DNA of 64,000 nt from Miltoncostaea marina (GTDB lineage: Bacteria; Actinomycetota; Thermoleophilia; Miltoncostaeales; Miltoncostaeaceae), in assembly GCF_018141525.1 (NCBI RefSeq), contig NZ_CP064655.1:372001-436000 (forward strand), in the 5' to 3' direction. The notes beneath the pieces are model-generated. The model did not search any database. It was given only the letters and a program-made list of their open reading frames with translations, and was not told where the DNA came from. This document shows, piece by piece, positions 34,249 through 42,877 of this stretch. Made by a program: the position numbers and the translations under genes. How positions within the stretch are numbered: the first letter of the stretch is position 1; every line of letters begins with the position of its first letter.

Positions 34249-34643
34249 CGGGCCGCGGCCTCCTCGTCCTCGTGCTCGCGGGCGGTGCGGCGCTCGCGCC
34301 GGGCCTCGCGCTCGGCCTCCTCCTCGGCGACGTCGTCGAGGCCCTTCGCGCGGTAGGCCCGCACCACCCGCAGCACCAGCACGAGCAGCAGCGCCGTCAG
34401 CGCGAGGCCGATCACGATCGCGGTGAGGGCCATCGCCTGGCTGAGCGGGTCGCTCACCAGCGCGCCGCGCAGCGGGTAGATCGGGGCGACGCCGCGCGTC
34501 AGGGCCGCCGCGATCAGGGTCAGGGTGGCCGCCTGGGAGATGATCACGATGCCCAGCACGACCCGCAGCAGGTCGCGGTTCAGCACCAGGTAGGCGCCGA
34601 TGCCGAACAGGGCCGAGGCGGCGAGGGCGAACACCAGGGTCAT
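34245..34643 (-). CDS. mnhC: Mrp antiporter subunit MnhC (NuoK-like)
   Basis: 132 residues with three transmembrane helices (LVFALAASALFGIGAYLVL, VVLGIVIISQAATLTLIAAAL, MALTAIVIGLALTALLLVLV) and a charged C-terminal tail (EEEAEREARRERRTAREHED). The family motif L-x-R-x-x-x-R-x-x-x-G is seen in LNRDLLRVVLGIVIISQA, and DPLSQAMALTAIVIGLA is the conserved second half found in both MnhC and NuoK. ATGA overlaps on both sides tie it to mnhB and mnhD. Confidence 0.92.
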   Translation of the reverse strand: MTLVFALAASALFGIGAYLVLNRDLLRVVLGIVIISQAATLTLIAAALTRGVAPIYPLRGALVSDPLSQAMALTAIVIGLALTALLLVLVLRVVRAYRAKGLDDVAEEEAEREARRERRTAREHEDEEAAAR

Positions 34644-35077
34644 GGCGGCGGCTCCTGCACGAGCCGGGCCAGGTGGTGGACGAGCGTGACCAGCGACCCG
34701 GCCACGAGCATGAACAGGCCGATGTCGAAGCCCACCGCGGTCAGCAGCTCGAGGGTCCCCACGTGGACGACGTCCTCGCCGGGGCGCGGGTAGTGGGTGA
34801 ACGGCGGGTCGCCCACCAGGACGCCGCCGAAGCCGAAGCCGAGCGCGATGAGCAGGCCGGTCATCGCCACGACGGGCGAGTGGCGCAGCACGGGCAGGCT
34901 GCGCTCGGTGAGCTCGGGGCCGAGCGTGATGTAGCGCAAGGCGATGGCGAGGGCGACGATCACGCCCGCGCTGAAGCCGTCGCCGACGTCGGTGTAGCCC
35001 TTCACGATGATCGCCGCGGCGACCATGAGCGCCGGCCCGAGCAGCCGCGGGGCGATGGTGTCGATGACCGCGTTCAC
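34640..35077 (-). CDS. mnhB: Mrp antiporter subunit MnhB
   Basis: 145 residues from GTG 35077, whose GTGA overlaps the mnhA stop. Four transmembrane helices. MnhB motifs: LLGPALMVAAAIIVKGYTDV, GDGFSAGVIVALAIALRYIT and FDIGLFMLVAGSLVTLVHHL. In some bacteria MnhA and MnhB are fused; here they are separate but coupled. Part of the A-B-C-D-E-F-G operon. Confidence 0.92.
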   Translation of the reverse strand: MNAVIDTIAPRLLGPALMVAAAIIVKGYTDVGDGFSAGVIVALAIALRYITLGPELTERSLPVLRHSPVVAMTGLLIALGFGFGGVLVGDPPFTHYPRPGEDVVHVGTLELLTAVGFDIGLFMLVAGSLVTLVHHLARLVQEPPP

Positions 35078-37467
35078 CAGGCCTTGCCCCCGCGCCGGAG
35101 CAGGCTGGCGACGCCGACGATCGCCACCGCGAGCACCGTGATCTCGACCATGGTGTCGAGCCCGCGGAAGTCGGCGAGCGTCACCGTCACCACGTCGCCG
35201 CCGTGGGCGGCGGGCGTCGCGTCGATGTGCTTGGCGGCGTCGCCCTCGGCGACGCTGGTGCGCGAGAGCGCCGCCCAGATGGCCACGAACGCGCCCACGC
35301 CCGCGATCGCGCCGGCGATCGCGTTGCGCGAGCGGCGCACCGGCCGGCGCCGCCGCACCTCCTCCTCCGACTCGGCGGCCGGCAGCCGCGAGTAGACGCC
35401 GATGAAGGCGAGCGTGATCACCGACTCGACCACCACGGCCACCAGCGCCACGTCGGGGGCGCCCACCACGGCGTAGACCGCGGCGAGCGCGAAGCCCATC
35501 ACGGAGATCGCCAGCACCGGGCGCACCCGGCCGCCGTCGCGGGCGACGGTCACGCCGGCGGCGACCGCCAGCGCGAGCAGCACGACCATCGGCGAGTCGC
35601 CCCAGTCGAGCGAGCCCACGCTGTAGACGTCCTCGGTCGGCGTCAGCGCGAAGGCGATGCCGATCAGCACGCCGGTGGGCAGGAAGACCGCCGCGATGCT
35701 GTTGCGCAGGTCGCGCACCTCGGCGCCGTGCAGGGCGTCGGACCAGCGGTTGATGGCGAGCAGCGCGGAGCCGTACAGCCGGCGCGGGCCGAGCACGTCG
35801 CCGGCGCGGCCCACGGCGGCCGCCACCCGCGTGCGGGCGCCCGTCGCCAGCAGCAGGAGCGCCCCGAGCGCGTACGCGGCCAGCGCCATGAGGTTCTCGG
35901 CGCTCGCGTCGAGGTGGTAGGCGGGGTCGACGGCCACCGGGCCGGCGTGGGTCACCTCGGCGGCGCCCCCCGCGAGCCGCGCGAACGGCTCCACGATCAC
36001 CCCGCCGGCCACGGCCACCAGCGCGAGCAGCGCGATCGGCCACACCAGCAGCCGCGGCACGGGCCGCGGCGCGGCGCCGGGGGCGCCCGCGAAGAGGCCG
36101 AGCCAGAAGCGCCCGATGTACGCCACCGTCAGGGCCGCCGCGAGGACCGCCATCGCCGCGATGGCGGGGCCCGACTCGACCGCGGCCGCGAAGAACAGCT
36201 CGTCCTTGAAGAAGCCGAGCGTCAGCGGCAGCGCGGCGAGGGTGGCGGCCGCGGCGCCGCTCGCCGCCGCCAGCACCGGCATGCGCCGCGCCAGGCCGCC
36301 GAGCTCGGAGAGCCGCGACGCCCCGGTCGCCTCCGTCACGGTGCCCGCGGTCATGAAGAGGGCGCTCTTGGCGATCGCGTGGGCGACCACGTAGAGGGCG
36401 GCGGCGCCCGCCCCCTCGGGGCCGGCCATGCCGTAGAGCGCCACCACGTAGCCGTACTGCGAGATCGTCGAGTGGGCGAGGATCTGCTTGAGCTCGTCCT
36501 GCGCCAGGGCGAGCACGCCGCCGATCACGATCGACGCGAGCCCGATCGCCAGCAGCGCGTCCAGCACGCGCTCGTCGCGGGCCAGCAGCGGGTGCACGCG
36601 GCCGATCACCAGCACGCCGGCGGCCACCATCGCGGCCGAGTGCAGGTAGGCCGACACCGGCGTGGGCGCCGCCATCGCGCGCGGCAGCCAGAAGTGCAGC
36701 GGCACCTGGGCGCTCTTGGCGAGGGCGGCCACCGCGATCAGGGCGCCCGCCGCGGCGGTGGTGCCGTCGGACTGCGCCCGCTCGAACAGCTCGGGCAGCG
36801 AGAACGTGCCGTGCTCGGCGTAGAGCAGCACCGCGCCGATCAGCATCGCGACCGCGCTGATGCCCGTGACCAGCATCGCCATCAGCGCCGCGCCGCGCGC
36901 CTCGCGCTGGTCGCGGTCGAAGCCGATCAGGAAGTACGACGCGATGGCCGTCAAGTCGAAGAAGACGAACATCAGCACGAGGTCGCGCGCGCAGGCGAGC
37001 CCCACCATGGAGGCGGCGAACAGCAGCATCCACGGCCAGAACCGGCGCGCGTGGCGCGCGGGGCGGCGGCCGTGGGCGAGGTGCAGCGGCAGGTAGCCGG
37101 CGCCGTAGGCGAAGACCACGGCCCCGATGCCCGTCGCGAGCAGCGCGTAGAGCGCCGCCAGCCCGTCGAAGGCCAGGTCGAGGCGCAGCCCCAGGGTCGG
37201 TGCCCACGCGACGTCGATCGCGCCGCCGCCCGCGATGCGGCCGGCGACGCACGCCACGAAGCCCACGGCCGCGCTCGCGACGGCCGCCCAGGCGAGCGCG
37301 CCCCCCGGCGCGCGGGTCAGCGCCCGGCCGATGGGTGCCCGGCGCCGGCGGTCGCGGTCCTGGGGGGTGGGTGGCCGGCGGGCATGCCGGAAATCTAGCG
37401 GGCCGCCCGCCGCCCCCGGCACGCCTCGCCGGCGGCGCGCGCGCCGTGGTAGCGTGGCGCGCCGCAT
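35074..37467 (-). CDS. mnhA: Mrp antiporter subunit MnhA (NuoL-like), start uncertain
   Basis: 797 residues if the first in-frame ATG (37467) is used. N-terminal NuoL-like domain (LRLDLAFDGLAALYALLATG, LVLMFVFFDLTAIASYFLIG, KSAQVPLHFWLPRAMAAPTP, LAHSTISQYGYVVALYGMAG) and C-terminal MnhB-like domain (DVALVAVVVESVITLAFIGV, FRGLDTMVEITVLAVAIVGV). The first 46 codons are low-complexity Arg/Pro and the ATG lies inside the divergent gene's operator, so that start is doubtful. A perfect leaderless promoter points to ATG 37385, which is one base out of frame; one extra C in the run at 37362-37367 would restore an N-terminus MPAGHPPPQDRDRRRR. The downstream gene body is intact. Confidence 0.88.
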   Translation of the reverse strand: MRRATLPRRARRRRGVPGAAGGPLDFRHARRPPTPQDRDRRRRAPIGRALTRAPGGALAWAAVASAAVGFVACVAGRIAGGGAIDVAWAPTLGLRLDLAFDGLAALYALLATGIGAVVFAYGAGYLPLHLAHGRRPARHARRFWPWMLLFAASMVGLACARDLVLMFVFFDLTAIASYFLIGFDRDQREARGAALMAMLVTGISAVAMLIGAVLLYAEHGTFSLPELFERAQSDGTTAAAGALIAVAALAKSAQVPLHFWLPRAMAAPTPVSAYLHSAAMVAAGVLVIGRVHPLLARDERVLDALLAIGLASIVIGGVLALAQDELKQILAHSTISQYGYVVALYGMAGPEGAGAAALYVVAHAIAKSALFMTAGTVTEATGASRLSELGGLARRMPVLAAASGAAAATLAALPLTLGFFKDELFFAAAVESGPAIAAMAVLAAALTVAYIGRFWLGLFAGAPGAAPRPVPRLLVWPIALLALVAVAGGVIVEPFARLAGGAAEVTHAGPVAVDPAYHLDASAENLMALAAYALGALLLLATGARTRVAAAVGRAGDVLGPRRLYGSALLAINRWSDALHGAEVRDLRNSIAAVFLPTGVLIGIAFALTPTEDVYSVGSLDWGDSPMVVLLALAVAAGVTVARDGGRVRPVLAISVMGFALAAVYAVVGAPDVALVAVVVESVITLAFIGVYSRLPAAESEEEVRRRRPVRRSRNAIAGAIAGVGAFVAIWAALSRTSVAEGDAAKHIDATPAAHGGDVVTVTLADFRGLDTMVEITVLAVAIVGVASLLRRGGKAW
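37386..37397 (-). promoter_or_regulatory. leaderless-type promoter of the mnh operon
   Basis: On the minus strand TAGATT (37397-37392) is followed by six bases and ATG 37385. The motif and spacing match the other leaderless starts here, although that ATG is out of frame with mnhA in the sequence as given. Confidence 0.45.
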
Positions 37468-37490
37468 TTGGGAAATATGGGTTACCTAAA
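37450..37490 (+). promoter_or_regulatory. promoter and palindromic operator of the iron-type ABC importer
   Basis: TAGCGT (37450-37455) is a likely -10. Shortly downstream lies an imperfect palindrome: left arm TTTGGGAAA (37467-37475), six-base centre, right arm TTACCTAAA (37482-37490); seven of nine positions match as inverted repeat. TTAGGTAA on one arm recalls IdeR/DtxR half-sites, but the spacing is three bases longer than the IdeR consensus. It would lie just after the transcription start, a repressing position. Confidence 0.5.
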
Positions 37491-37503
37491 CCAAGGGGTG
37501 AGG

Positions 37504-38529
37504 ATGACACGAGTCCTGGTGTTGCTGGGCGTGCTGGTGCTCGCGCTCGGCGCCGCCGCGTGCGGGGAGGACGAGGGCGAGGCGTCCGGATCGACCGCCG
37601 CGGCCGCCGCCGCCGGGGCGTTCCCGGTCACGATCGAGCACGCGTTCGGCTCCACGACGGTCGAGGCGCCCCCCGAGCGGGTCGTGGCCTGGGGCTGGGC
37701 GAGCGCCGACGCGGCGATCGCGCTCGGCGTGACGCCGGTGGCGATCCCGTTCCAGGAGTACGGCGGCGACGACGCCGGCGTGCTGCCCTGGATCCGCGAC
37801 GCCGTCGAGGGCCGCGGCGAGGAGGTGCCGACGGTGCTGCCGAAGTCCGGCGACGAGCCCCCCTACGAGGCGATCGCCGCGGCGGAGCCCGACCTGATCC
37901 TCGCCCCGTACTCGGGCGTGACGGCCGAGCAGTACGAGCTGCTGTCGGACATCGCCCCCACGGTCGCGTACCCGGAGGAGGCCTGGGCGACCCCGTGGCG
38001 CGACACCATCCGCATCGTCGGCAGGGCGCTCGGCAGGGACGACGAGGCGGCCGCGCTGCTGGAGCGCATCGACGCCACGCTCGCCGAGCAGGCCGAGGCG
38101 CACCCCGAGCTCGCGGGCAAGTCGGTCGCCATGGTCTGGGACGCCGCCGGCACCTTCTACGTCTACAAGCCGGCCGACCCGCGGGTGGAGGCGACCCTCG
38201 CGCTCGGCCTCACCAGCGCGCCGTCGGTCGAGGCGCTGGCGAACGGCGACGAGACCTTCTACTACACGCTGTCGTACGAGCGGCTCGACGAGCTCAGGAG
38301 CGACATCCTCGTGAGCTTCGCCGACACGCGGAAGCTGTCGAGGGACTTCCTCGCCTCCAGCCACGCGCGCACGATGGCGCAGGTGAGGAACGGCACGGTC
38401 GCCCAGGTGATCGGGCCCGAGTTCGTGGCCGCGGTGTCGCCGCCCACGGCGCTGTCGCTCACCTGGGGGCTCGAGGAGTACGTGGACATCCTGGCGGCCG
38501 CCGCCGCCAGGGTGGACCAGGGGTCCTAG
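37504..38529 (+). CDS. siderophore/iron ABC transporter substrate-binding lipoprotein
   Basis: 341 residues from ATG 37504 (ribosome site AAGGGGTGAGG). Lipoprotein signal MTRVLVLLGVLVLALGAAAC with Cys20 as lipidation site, then a Ser/Ala linker. The FecB/FepB-type fold is recognised by VTIEHAFGSTTVEAPPERVVAW, IAAAEPDLILAPYSGVTAEQ, YELLSDIAPTVAY and GKSVAMVWDAAGTFYVYKPA. It binds an Fe(III)-siderophore outside the cell and delivers it to the two permeases encoded next. First gene of the fecB-D-D-E-type operon and downstream of the palindromic operator, consistent with iron control. Confidence 0.9.
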   Translation: MTRVLVLLGVLVLALGAAACGEDEGEASGSTAAAAAAGAFPVTIEHAFGSTTVEAPPERVVAWGWASADAAIALGVTPVAIPFQEYGGDDAGVLPWIRDAVEGRGEEVPTVLPKSGDEPPYEAIAAAEPDLILAPYSGVTAEQYELLSDIAPTVAYPEEAWATPWRDTIRIVGRALGRDDEAAALLERIDATLAEQAEAHPELAGKSVAMVWDAAGTFYVYKPADPRVEATLALGLTSAPSVEALANGDETFYYTLSYERLDELRSDILVSFADTRKLSRDFLASSHARTMAQVRNGTVAQVIGPEFVAAVSPPTALSLTWGLEEYVDILAAAAARVDQGS

Positions 38530-38550
38530 CGCCCCCGCGCGCGCGCCGGC

Positions 38551-39609
38551 ATGGCCACCGACCTCCACACCGCAGCGCTGCCTCCCGCCGCGCCGGGGCC
38601 GGCGCGGCGGGGCCCCGCCCGCCTCGCGGCCGGGCTCGTCGCCTGCCTGGCGGCGCTGGCCGGCGTGCTCGTGCTCGGCGTCGCCCTCGGCGCCCGGTCG
38701 GTGCCGTTCGACGTGGTCGTCGACGCCCTCGTCGCCTACGACCCGGGCGTCAACGACCAGGTGGTGGTGCGCGAGCTGCGGGTGCCGCGCACGCTCATCG
38801 GCCTGGCGGCGGGCGCGGCCCTCGGGCTCGCGGGCGCGGTGATCCAGGGCGTCACCCGCAACCCGATCGCCGACCCCGGCCTGCTCGGCGTCAACGCGGG
38901 GGCGGCGCTCGCGGTCGTGTCGGCGATCACGCTGCTCGGCGTCTCGACGCCGGCCGGCTACGTCTGGTTCGCGTTCGCCGGCGCCGCGCTGGCGGCGACG
39001 CTCGTCTACGGCATCGGCGCGGTCGGCCGCGATGGCGCCACGCCGGTGCGGCTCGTGCTGGTGGGCGCGGCGGTGACGGCGGCCGCCACCTCGCTCACCA
39101 CGATGATGCTGCTGGGCGACATCGAGACGCTCGACCGCTACCGGTTCTGGGTGGTCGGCTCGCTGGTCGGCCGCGACCTGGGCACGCTGGCCGCCATGGC
39201 GCCCTTCCTGGCGGCCGGCGCCGTGCTCGCGCTGGCGGTCGGCCGGGTGCTCAACGTGATCGCGCTCGGCGACGACGTGGCGCGCGGCCTGGGCCAGCGG
39301 CTCGGCGCCGCCCGGGCTGCCGCCGCGCTCGCGGTGGTGCTGCTGTGCGGGGCGGCGACGGCCGTCGCCGGCCCCCTCGTGTTCGTGGGCCTCGTGGTGC
39401 CGCACGTGGCGCGCCGCGTCACCGGGCCGGACTACCGCTGGATCCTCGCCTACTCCGCGGTGCTCGGGCCGATCCTGCTGATCGCCGCCGACGTCGCCGG
39501 GCGGCTCATCGCCCGGCCCGGCGAGATCGAGGCGGGCCTGGTCGCGGCCTTTCTCGGCGCGCCGGTGATGATCGCCCTCGTGCGCCGCGCGGGACCGGCG
39601 CGCCTGTGA
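38551..39609 (+). CDS. FecCD-family ABC transporter permease 1
   Basis: 352 residues, about ten transmembrane helices. FecCD motifs: VVVRELRVPRTLIGLAAGAA, LGLAGAVIQGVTRNPIADPG, LLGVNAGAALAVVSAITLLG (the G-V-N-A-G-A loop), ALGDDVARGLGQRLG (cytosolic coupling region) and GPLVFVGLVVPHVARRVTGP. It forms the import channel together with the second permease. It lies 21 bp after the binding protein and overlaps the next permease by four bases. Confidence 0.92.
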   Translation: MATDLHTAALPPAAPGPARRGPARLAAGLVACLAALAGVLVLGVALGARSVPFDVVVDALVAYDPGVNDQVVVRELRVPRTLIGLAAGAALGLAGAVIQGVTRNPIADPGLLGVNAGAALAVVSAITLLGVSTPAGYVWFAFAGAALAATLVYGIGAVGRDGATPVRLVLVGAAVTAAATSLTTMMLLGDIETLDRYRFWVVGSLVGRDLGTLAAMAPFLAAGAVLALAVGRVLNVIALGDDVARGLGQRLGAARAAAALAVVLLCGAATAVAGPLVFVGLVVPHVARRVTGPDYRWILAYSAVLGPILLIAADVAGRLIARPGEIEAGLVAAFLGAPVMIALVRRAGPARL

Positions 39610-40658
39610 CGACGGCGACCGCGCAGGCACCGGCCGCGGCCGTCCGGGCCGCGCGCGCCGCCGGGCGCCGCCGGGGGCGCGTCGTGGTGCTGGGCCTCGC
39701 CCTGCTGGCGCTCGCGGTGGCGGCGGGCAGCCTGTGCGTGGGCGACTACGCGGTCGCCGTCCCCGACGTGGCGCGGACGCTGCTCGGGCGGGGCGACGGG
39801 ATGGAGGAGTTCGTCGTCATGCGGCTGCGCCTGCCGCGGCTCGTGATGGCCGCGCTCGTCGGCGCGGCGTTCGCGCTGTCGGGCGCCATCTTCCAGTCGG
39901 TCCTCGACAACGCGCTCGCCAGCCCGGACATCATCGGCATCACGTGGGGCGCCACGTTCGCCGCGGTGACGGCGCTGGTCGTGTTCGGCCTCTCCGGCGT
40001 GGTGGTCGCGTTCTCCGCGTTCGGCGGCGCCCTGCTGGTGGCGCTCGCCATCTGGCTGCTGTCCTGGCGGCGGGGTGCGAGCGGCCACCGCTTCGTGCTG
40101 GTGGGCATCGCCCTGGCGTTCATGATGAACGCGGCCGTCGGCTACCTGCTGACCCGGGCCGACATCCACGACGCCCAGACGGCCTGGGTGTGGCTGGTGG
40201 GCAGCGTCAGCGGCCCCGGCTGGGACGAGATCGGCACCGCCGCCGCCGCGATCGCGCTCATCGCGCCGGCCGTCGCCGTGCTCGCCCCGCGCCTGCGGGC
40301 GCTGCAGCTGGGCGACGACGCGGCCACGGGCCTCGGCGTGCGCGCCGAGCGCGCCCGGCTGCTGCTGCTGCTGGCCGCCGTCGCCCTCGCCGCCGTCGGC
40401 ACCGCCGCGGCCGGCCCGGTCGCCTTCGTGGGCTTCCTGTCGGCGCCCATCGCGCGGCGCCTGGTGGGCGACGGCTCGCCGGCGCTGGCCGCGTCGGCGC
40501 TCGTGGGCGTGCTGGTCGTCACCGCGTCCGACCTCGCGGCACAGCACCTGCTGCCCGGCGGCGTCCAGATGCCGGTCGGCGTGGTGACCGGCGCCGTCGG
40601 CGCCCCGTACCTGCTGTGGCTGCTCGCCGTCGCCGACCGCGGGCGGGCGCTCGCGTGA
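39606..40658 (+). CDS. FecCD-family ABC transporter permease 2
   Basis: 350 residues from GTG 39606, which overlaps the previous stop as GTGA. FecCD features: VVMRLRLPRLVMAALVGAAF, ALSGAIFQSVLDNALASPDI, IGITWGATFAAVTALVVFGL, LQLGDDAATGLGVRAERAR (coupling helix region) and GPVAFVGFLSAPIARRLVGDG. Pairs with the first permease as heterodimer, usual for catecholate and hydroxamate siderophore importers in actinobacteria. Confidence 0.92.
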   Translation: MTTATAQAPAAAVRAARAAGRRRGRVVVLGLALLALAVAAGSLCVGDYAVAVPDVARTLLGRGDGMEEFVVMRLRLPRLVMAALVGAAFALSGAIFQSVLDNALASPDIIGITWGATFAAVTALVVFGLSGVVVAFSAFGGALLVALAIWLLSWRRGASGHRFVLVGIALAFMMNAAVGYLLTRADIHDAQTAWVWLVGSVSGPGWDEIGTAAAAIALIAPAVAVLAPRLRALQLGDDAATGLGVRAERARLLLLLAAVALAAVGTAAAGPVAFVGFLSAPIARRLVGDGSPALAASALVGVLVVTASDLAAQHLLPGGVQMPVGVVTGAVGAPYLLWLLAVADRGRALA

Positions 40659-41512
40659 GCCGCCCCCGCGCAGCCGCCCGCGACCTGCGCGCCGCCGGGC
40701 TGAGCCTCGCCTACGACGGCGCCCGGGTGGTGCACGACCTCGACCTGGCCGTGCCCGACGGCAGGGTGACCGTCATCGTGGGCGCCAACGCCTCCGGCAA
40801 GTCCACCCTGCTGCGTGGGCTGGCGCGCATCATGCGCCCGGCGGCCGGGGCGGTGACCCTCGACGGCGACGACATCCACCGGCTGCCCACGAAGCAGGTG
40901 GCGCGCATCGTGGGGCTGCTGCCCCAGCAGCCGCAGGCGCCCGACGGCATCACGGTCGCCGACCTCGTCGCGCGGGGGCGCCACCCCCACGGCGGCTGGC
41001 TGCGCGGGTCGCGCGGCGACGACGACCGCATCGTGGCCGAGGCGCTCGCGGCGACCGGCACGCTGGCGCTCGCCGGCCGTCGCGTCGACGAGCTGTCGGG
41101 TGGCCAGCGCCAGCGGGTGTGGATCGCGATGGCGCTCGCCCAGGACCCGGAGATCCTGCTGCTCGACGAGCCCACCACCTTCCTCGACATCGCGCACCAG
41201 ATCGACGTGCTGGACCTGCTGCACGAGCTCAACCGCGGCCGCGGCACGACCGTGGTGATGGTGCTCCACGACCTCAACCTGTCCGCCCGCTACGCGGACC
41301 ACCTCGTCGTGATGGCCGCCGGCCGCATCGTGGCCGCCGGGCCGCCGGGCGAGGTGATCTCGCCGGCGACGGTGGGCGACGCGTTCGGCCTCGAGGCGCG
41401 GGTGGTGGAGGACCCCGTCTGCGGCGCGCCGATGGTCGTGCCCGTCGGCCGCGTCCACCGCGCGCCCGCCCCGGGCGCGAGCGACGTCACCGCGGGGCCG
41501 CCGCCCCGCTGA
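40655..41512 (+). CDS. iron-siderophore ABC transporter ATPase
   Basis: 285 residues from GTG 40655 (GTGA overlap with the permease stop). Complete ABC ATPase: Walker A GANASGKST, Q-loop LLPQQPQAPDGITV, signature LSGGQRQRV, Walker B ILLLDEPTT and switch His in VLHDLNLSARYADHLVVM. This is the FecE/FepC type. It powers import by the two permeases. After it, 213 bp to the next gene hold no recognised feature. Confidence 0.93.
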   Translation: MSRPRAAARDLRAAGLSLAYDGARVVHDLDLAVPDGRVTVIVGANASGKSTLLRGLARIMRPAAGAVTLDGDDIHRLPTKQVARIVGLLPQQPQAPDGITVADLVARGRHPHGGWLRGSRGDDDRIVAEALAATGTLALAGRRVDELSGGQRQRVWIAMALAQDPEILLLDEPTTFLDIAHQIDVLDLLHELNRGRGTTVVMVLHDLNLSARYADHLVVMAAGRIVAAGPPGEVISPATVGDAFGLEARVVEDPVCGAPMVVPVGRVHRAPAPGASDVTAGPPPR

Positions 41513-41725
41513 GCGCCGGCGCGCGGTGCGCGCGGTCGCCCAGCGGCACCGGCGGCCCGCGCCGGGATTGACCCGGGCGGCGCGAGCGCGCGGCCGCGTC
41601 AGGCGATCTGGCCGGCCGACGCCGCGAGCGGCGCCGACCGGGGGGCGTCGTCCGTGGCCGGCAGCCCGCACCCCGCCGACGTGCGGGTGCGCGGCGCGGC
41701 CGTGATGGCCGTCAGCCGAGGCGCG

Positions 41726-42745
41726 TCACGCCGGGGGCCAGCGCTCCTCCTCGGGGCGCCGGCCCCCGGCGAAGACCTTCGAGGCGGTCCCGCCCACGGC
41801 GAGGTAGGGCGCCACGGCCGGCCGGCGCCAGTGCTCGTAGGCCGCGCAGGCGGCGTCCGGGTCGTCGGGGGTGGCGGCGATCGCGATCGCCAGGGCCTGC
41901 GCGTCGCCCATGCCGAGGCCCGAGCCGATCCCCACCTCGGGGTTCATCGCGTGCAGCGCCTCGCCCACCAGCGCCACGCCTGGCGACCACCACGCCTCGC
42001 AGCGCACCTCGGTCACCTCGCGGTAGAACAGCTCGTCGACCGAGCTCAGGGCGGCGAGCGGCGCCTCGGCCTGGGGCAGCAGGCGCACGAAGGCGCGCCG
42101 GAAGGCGTCGAGCCCCGGCGCGAGCGCCTCCGCGGCGCCGCCGGGCACGCGGTCGATCTGCCAGCCGCCGGCGCTGCCGCCGGCCCAGTCGAGCAGCGTC
42201 ACCTGGCGGCCGTCGGACAGGAACGCGATCGAGAACGGCTCCGGCGCGTGCACCGGGCTGCGGAACGACACGAAGGCCGTGTCGGAGGCCCGGGTCCGGG
42301 CCGGGATGCCGGCGAGCTCGCGCACCCGCGAGCCGGTGCCGTCGGCGCCCACCACGATCCCGGCCGGCAGGTCCCGCTCGCCGTCGGGGCCGCGCACGCG
42401 TGCGCCCACCACGCGCTCGCCCTCGCGCAGCAGATCGACCAGCTCGTGCTCCCACAGCAGGTCGACGCCCTCGCGCAGGATCTCCACCACGTCCTGCCGC
42501 GGCACCGAGATCGACACCGGGCGCCCGTTGCGGAGCGGCGGGACGTCGATCCCGCGCGCCCGGATCGGGTCGAGCACGCCGAGCTCGTCCAGGGCGTCGT
42601 ACGCCTGGAAGGGCAGCATGATCGGCCCGGGGATGCGCCGGTCCGCCGCCGCCCGCTCCACGACGACCGCCTCGCCGCCCCGCGCGGCGATGCCCCGCGC
42701 CAGCACGAGCCCCGCCATGCCGCCGCCGGCGATCACCACCCGCAT
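41726..42745 (-). CDS. FAD-dependent monooxygenase (PHBH-like)
   Basis: 339 residues from ATG 42745, with GGGAGGGG upstream; a longer open frame to 42811 lacks conserved sequence. Rossmann FAD site VVIAGGGMAGLVLARGIAAR, Asp-Gly motif IVVGADGTGSRVRELAGI, and the C-terminal FAD pyrophosphate site VALVGEALHAMNPEVGIGSG, where Glu replaces the usual Asp of the G-D-A-A-H motif. Class A flavoprotein monooxygenases hydroxylate aromatic or polyketide-like substrates using NAD(P)H and oxygen. No neighbouring aromatic pathway genes are visible, so the substrate is open. Confidence 0.85.
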   Translation of the reverse strand: MRVVIAGGGMAGLVLARGIAARGGEAVVVERAAADRRIPGPIMLPFQAYDALDELGVLDPIRARGIDVPPLRNGRPVSISVPRQDVVEILREGVDLLWEHELVDLLREGERVVGARVRGPDGERDLPAGIVVGADGTGSRVRELAGIPARTRASDTAFVSFRSPVHAPEPFSIAFLSDGRQVTLLDWAGGSAGGWQIDRVPGGAAEALAPGLDAFRRAFVRLLPQAEAPLAALSSVDELFYREVTEVRCEAWWSPGVALVGEALHAMNPEVGIGSGLGMGDAQALAIAIAATPDDPDAACAAYEHWRRPAVAPYLAVGGTASKVFAGGRRPEEERWPPA

Positions 42746-42877
42746 GCGCGCCCCTCCCGTCGTCCGCCGTGGGTCGCAGGCTAGCGCCGCGCCGCGCCCC
42801 CGGGCCTTCACCCGGCGCCGGGGGCCGGGGTACCCTCTCCACGTGCCGCCGGGCGTCCGGCGGCGGGGGAGGAGCGG

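Noticed and set aside
37467-37490. Canonical IdeR/DtxR box
   Set aside because: Arms are similar but the spacing between them is longer than in the 19 bp consensus; kept only as a generic operator candidate.
41513-41725. RNA gene or riboswitch in the 213 bp after the iron importer
   Set aside because: No conserved structure or promoter seen, only short GC hairpins expected from composition.
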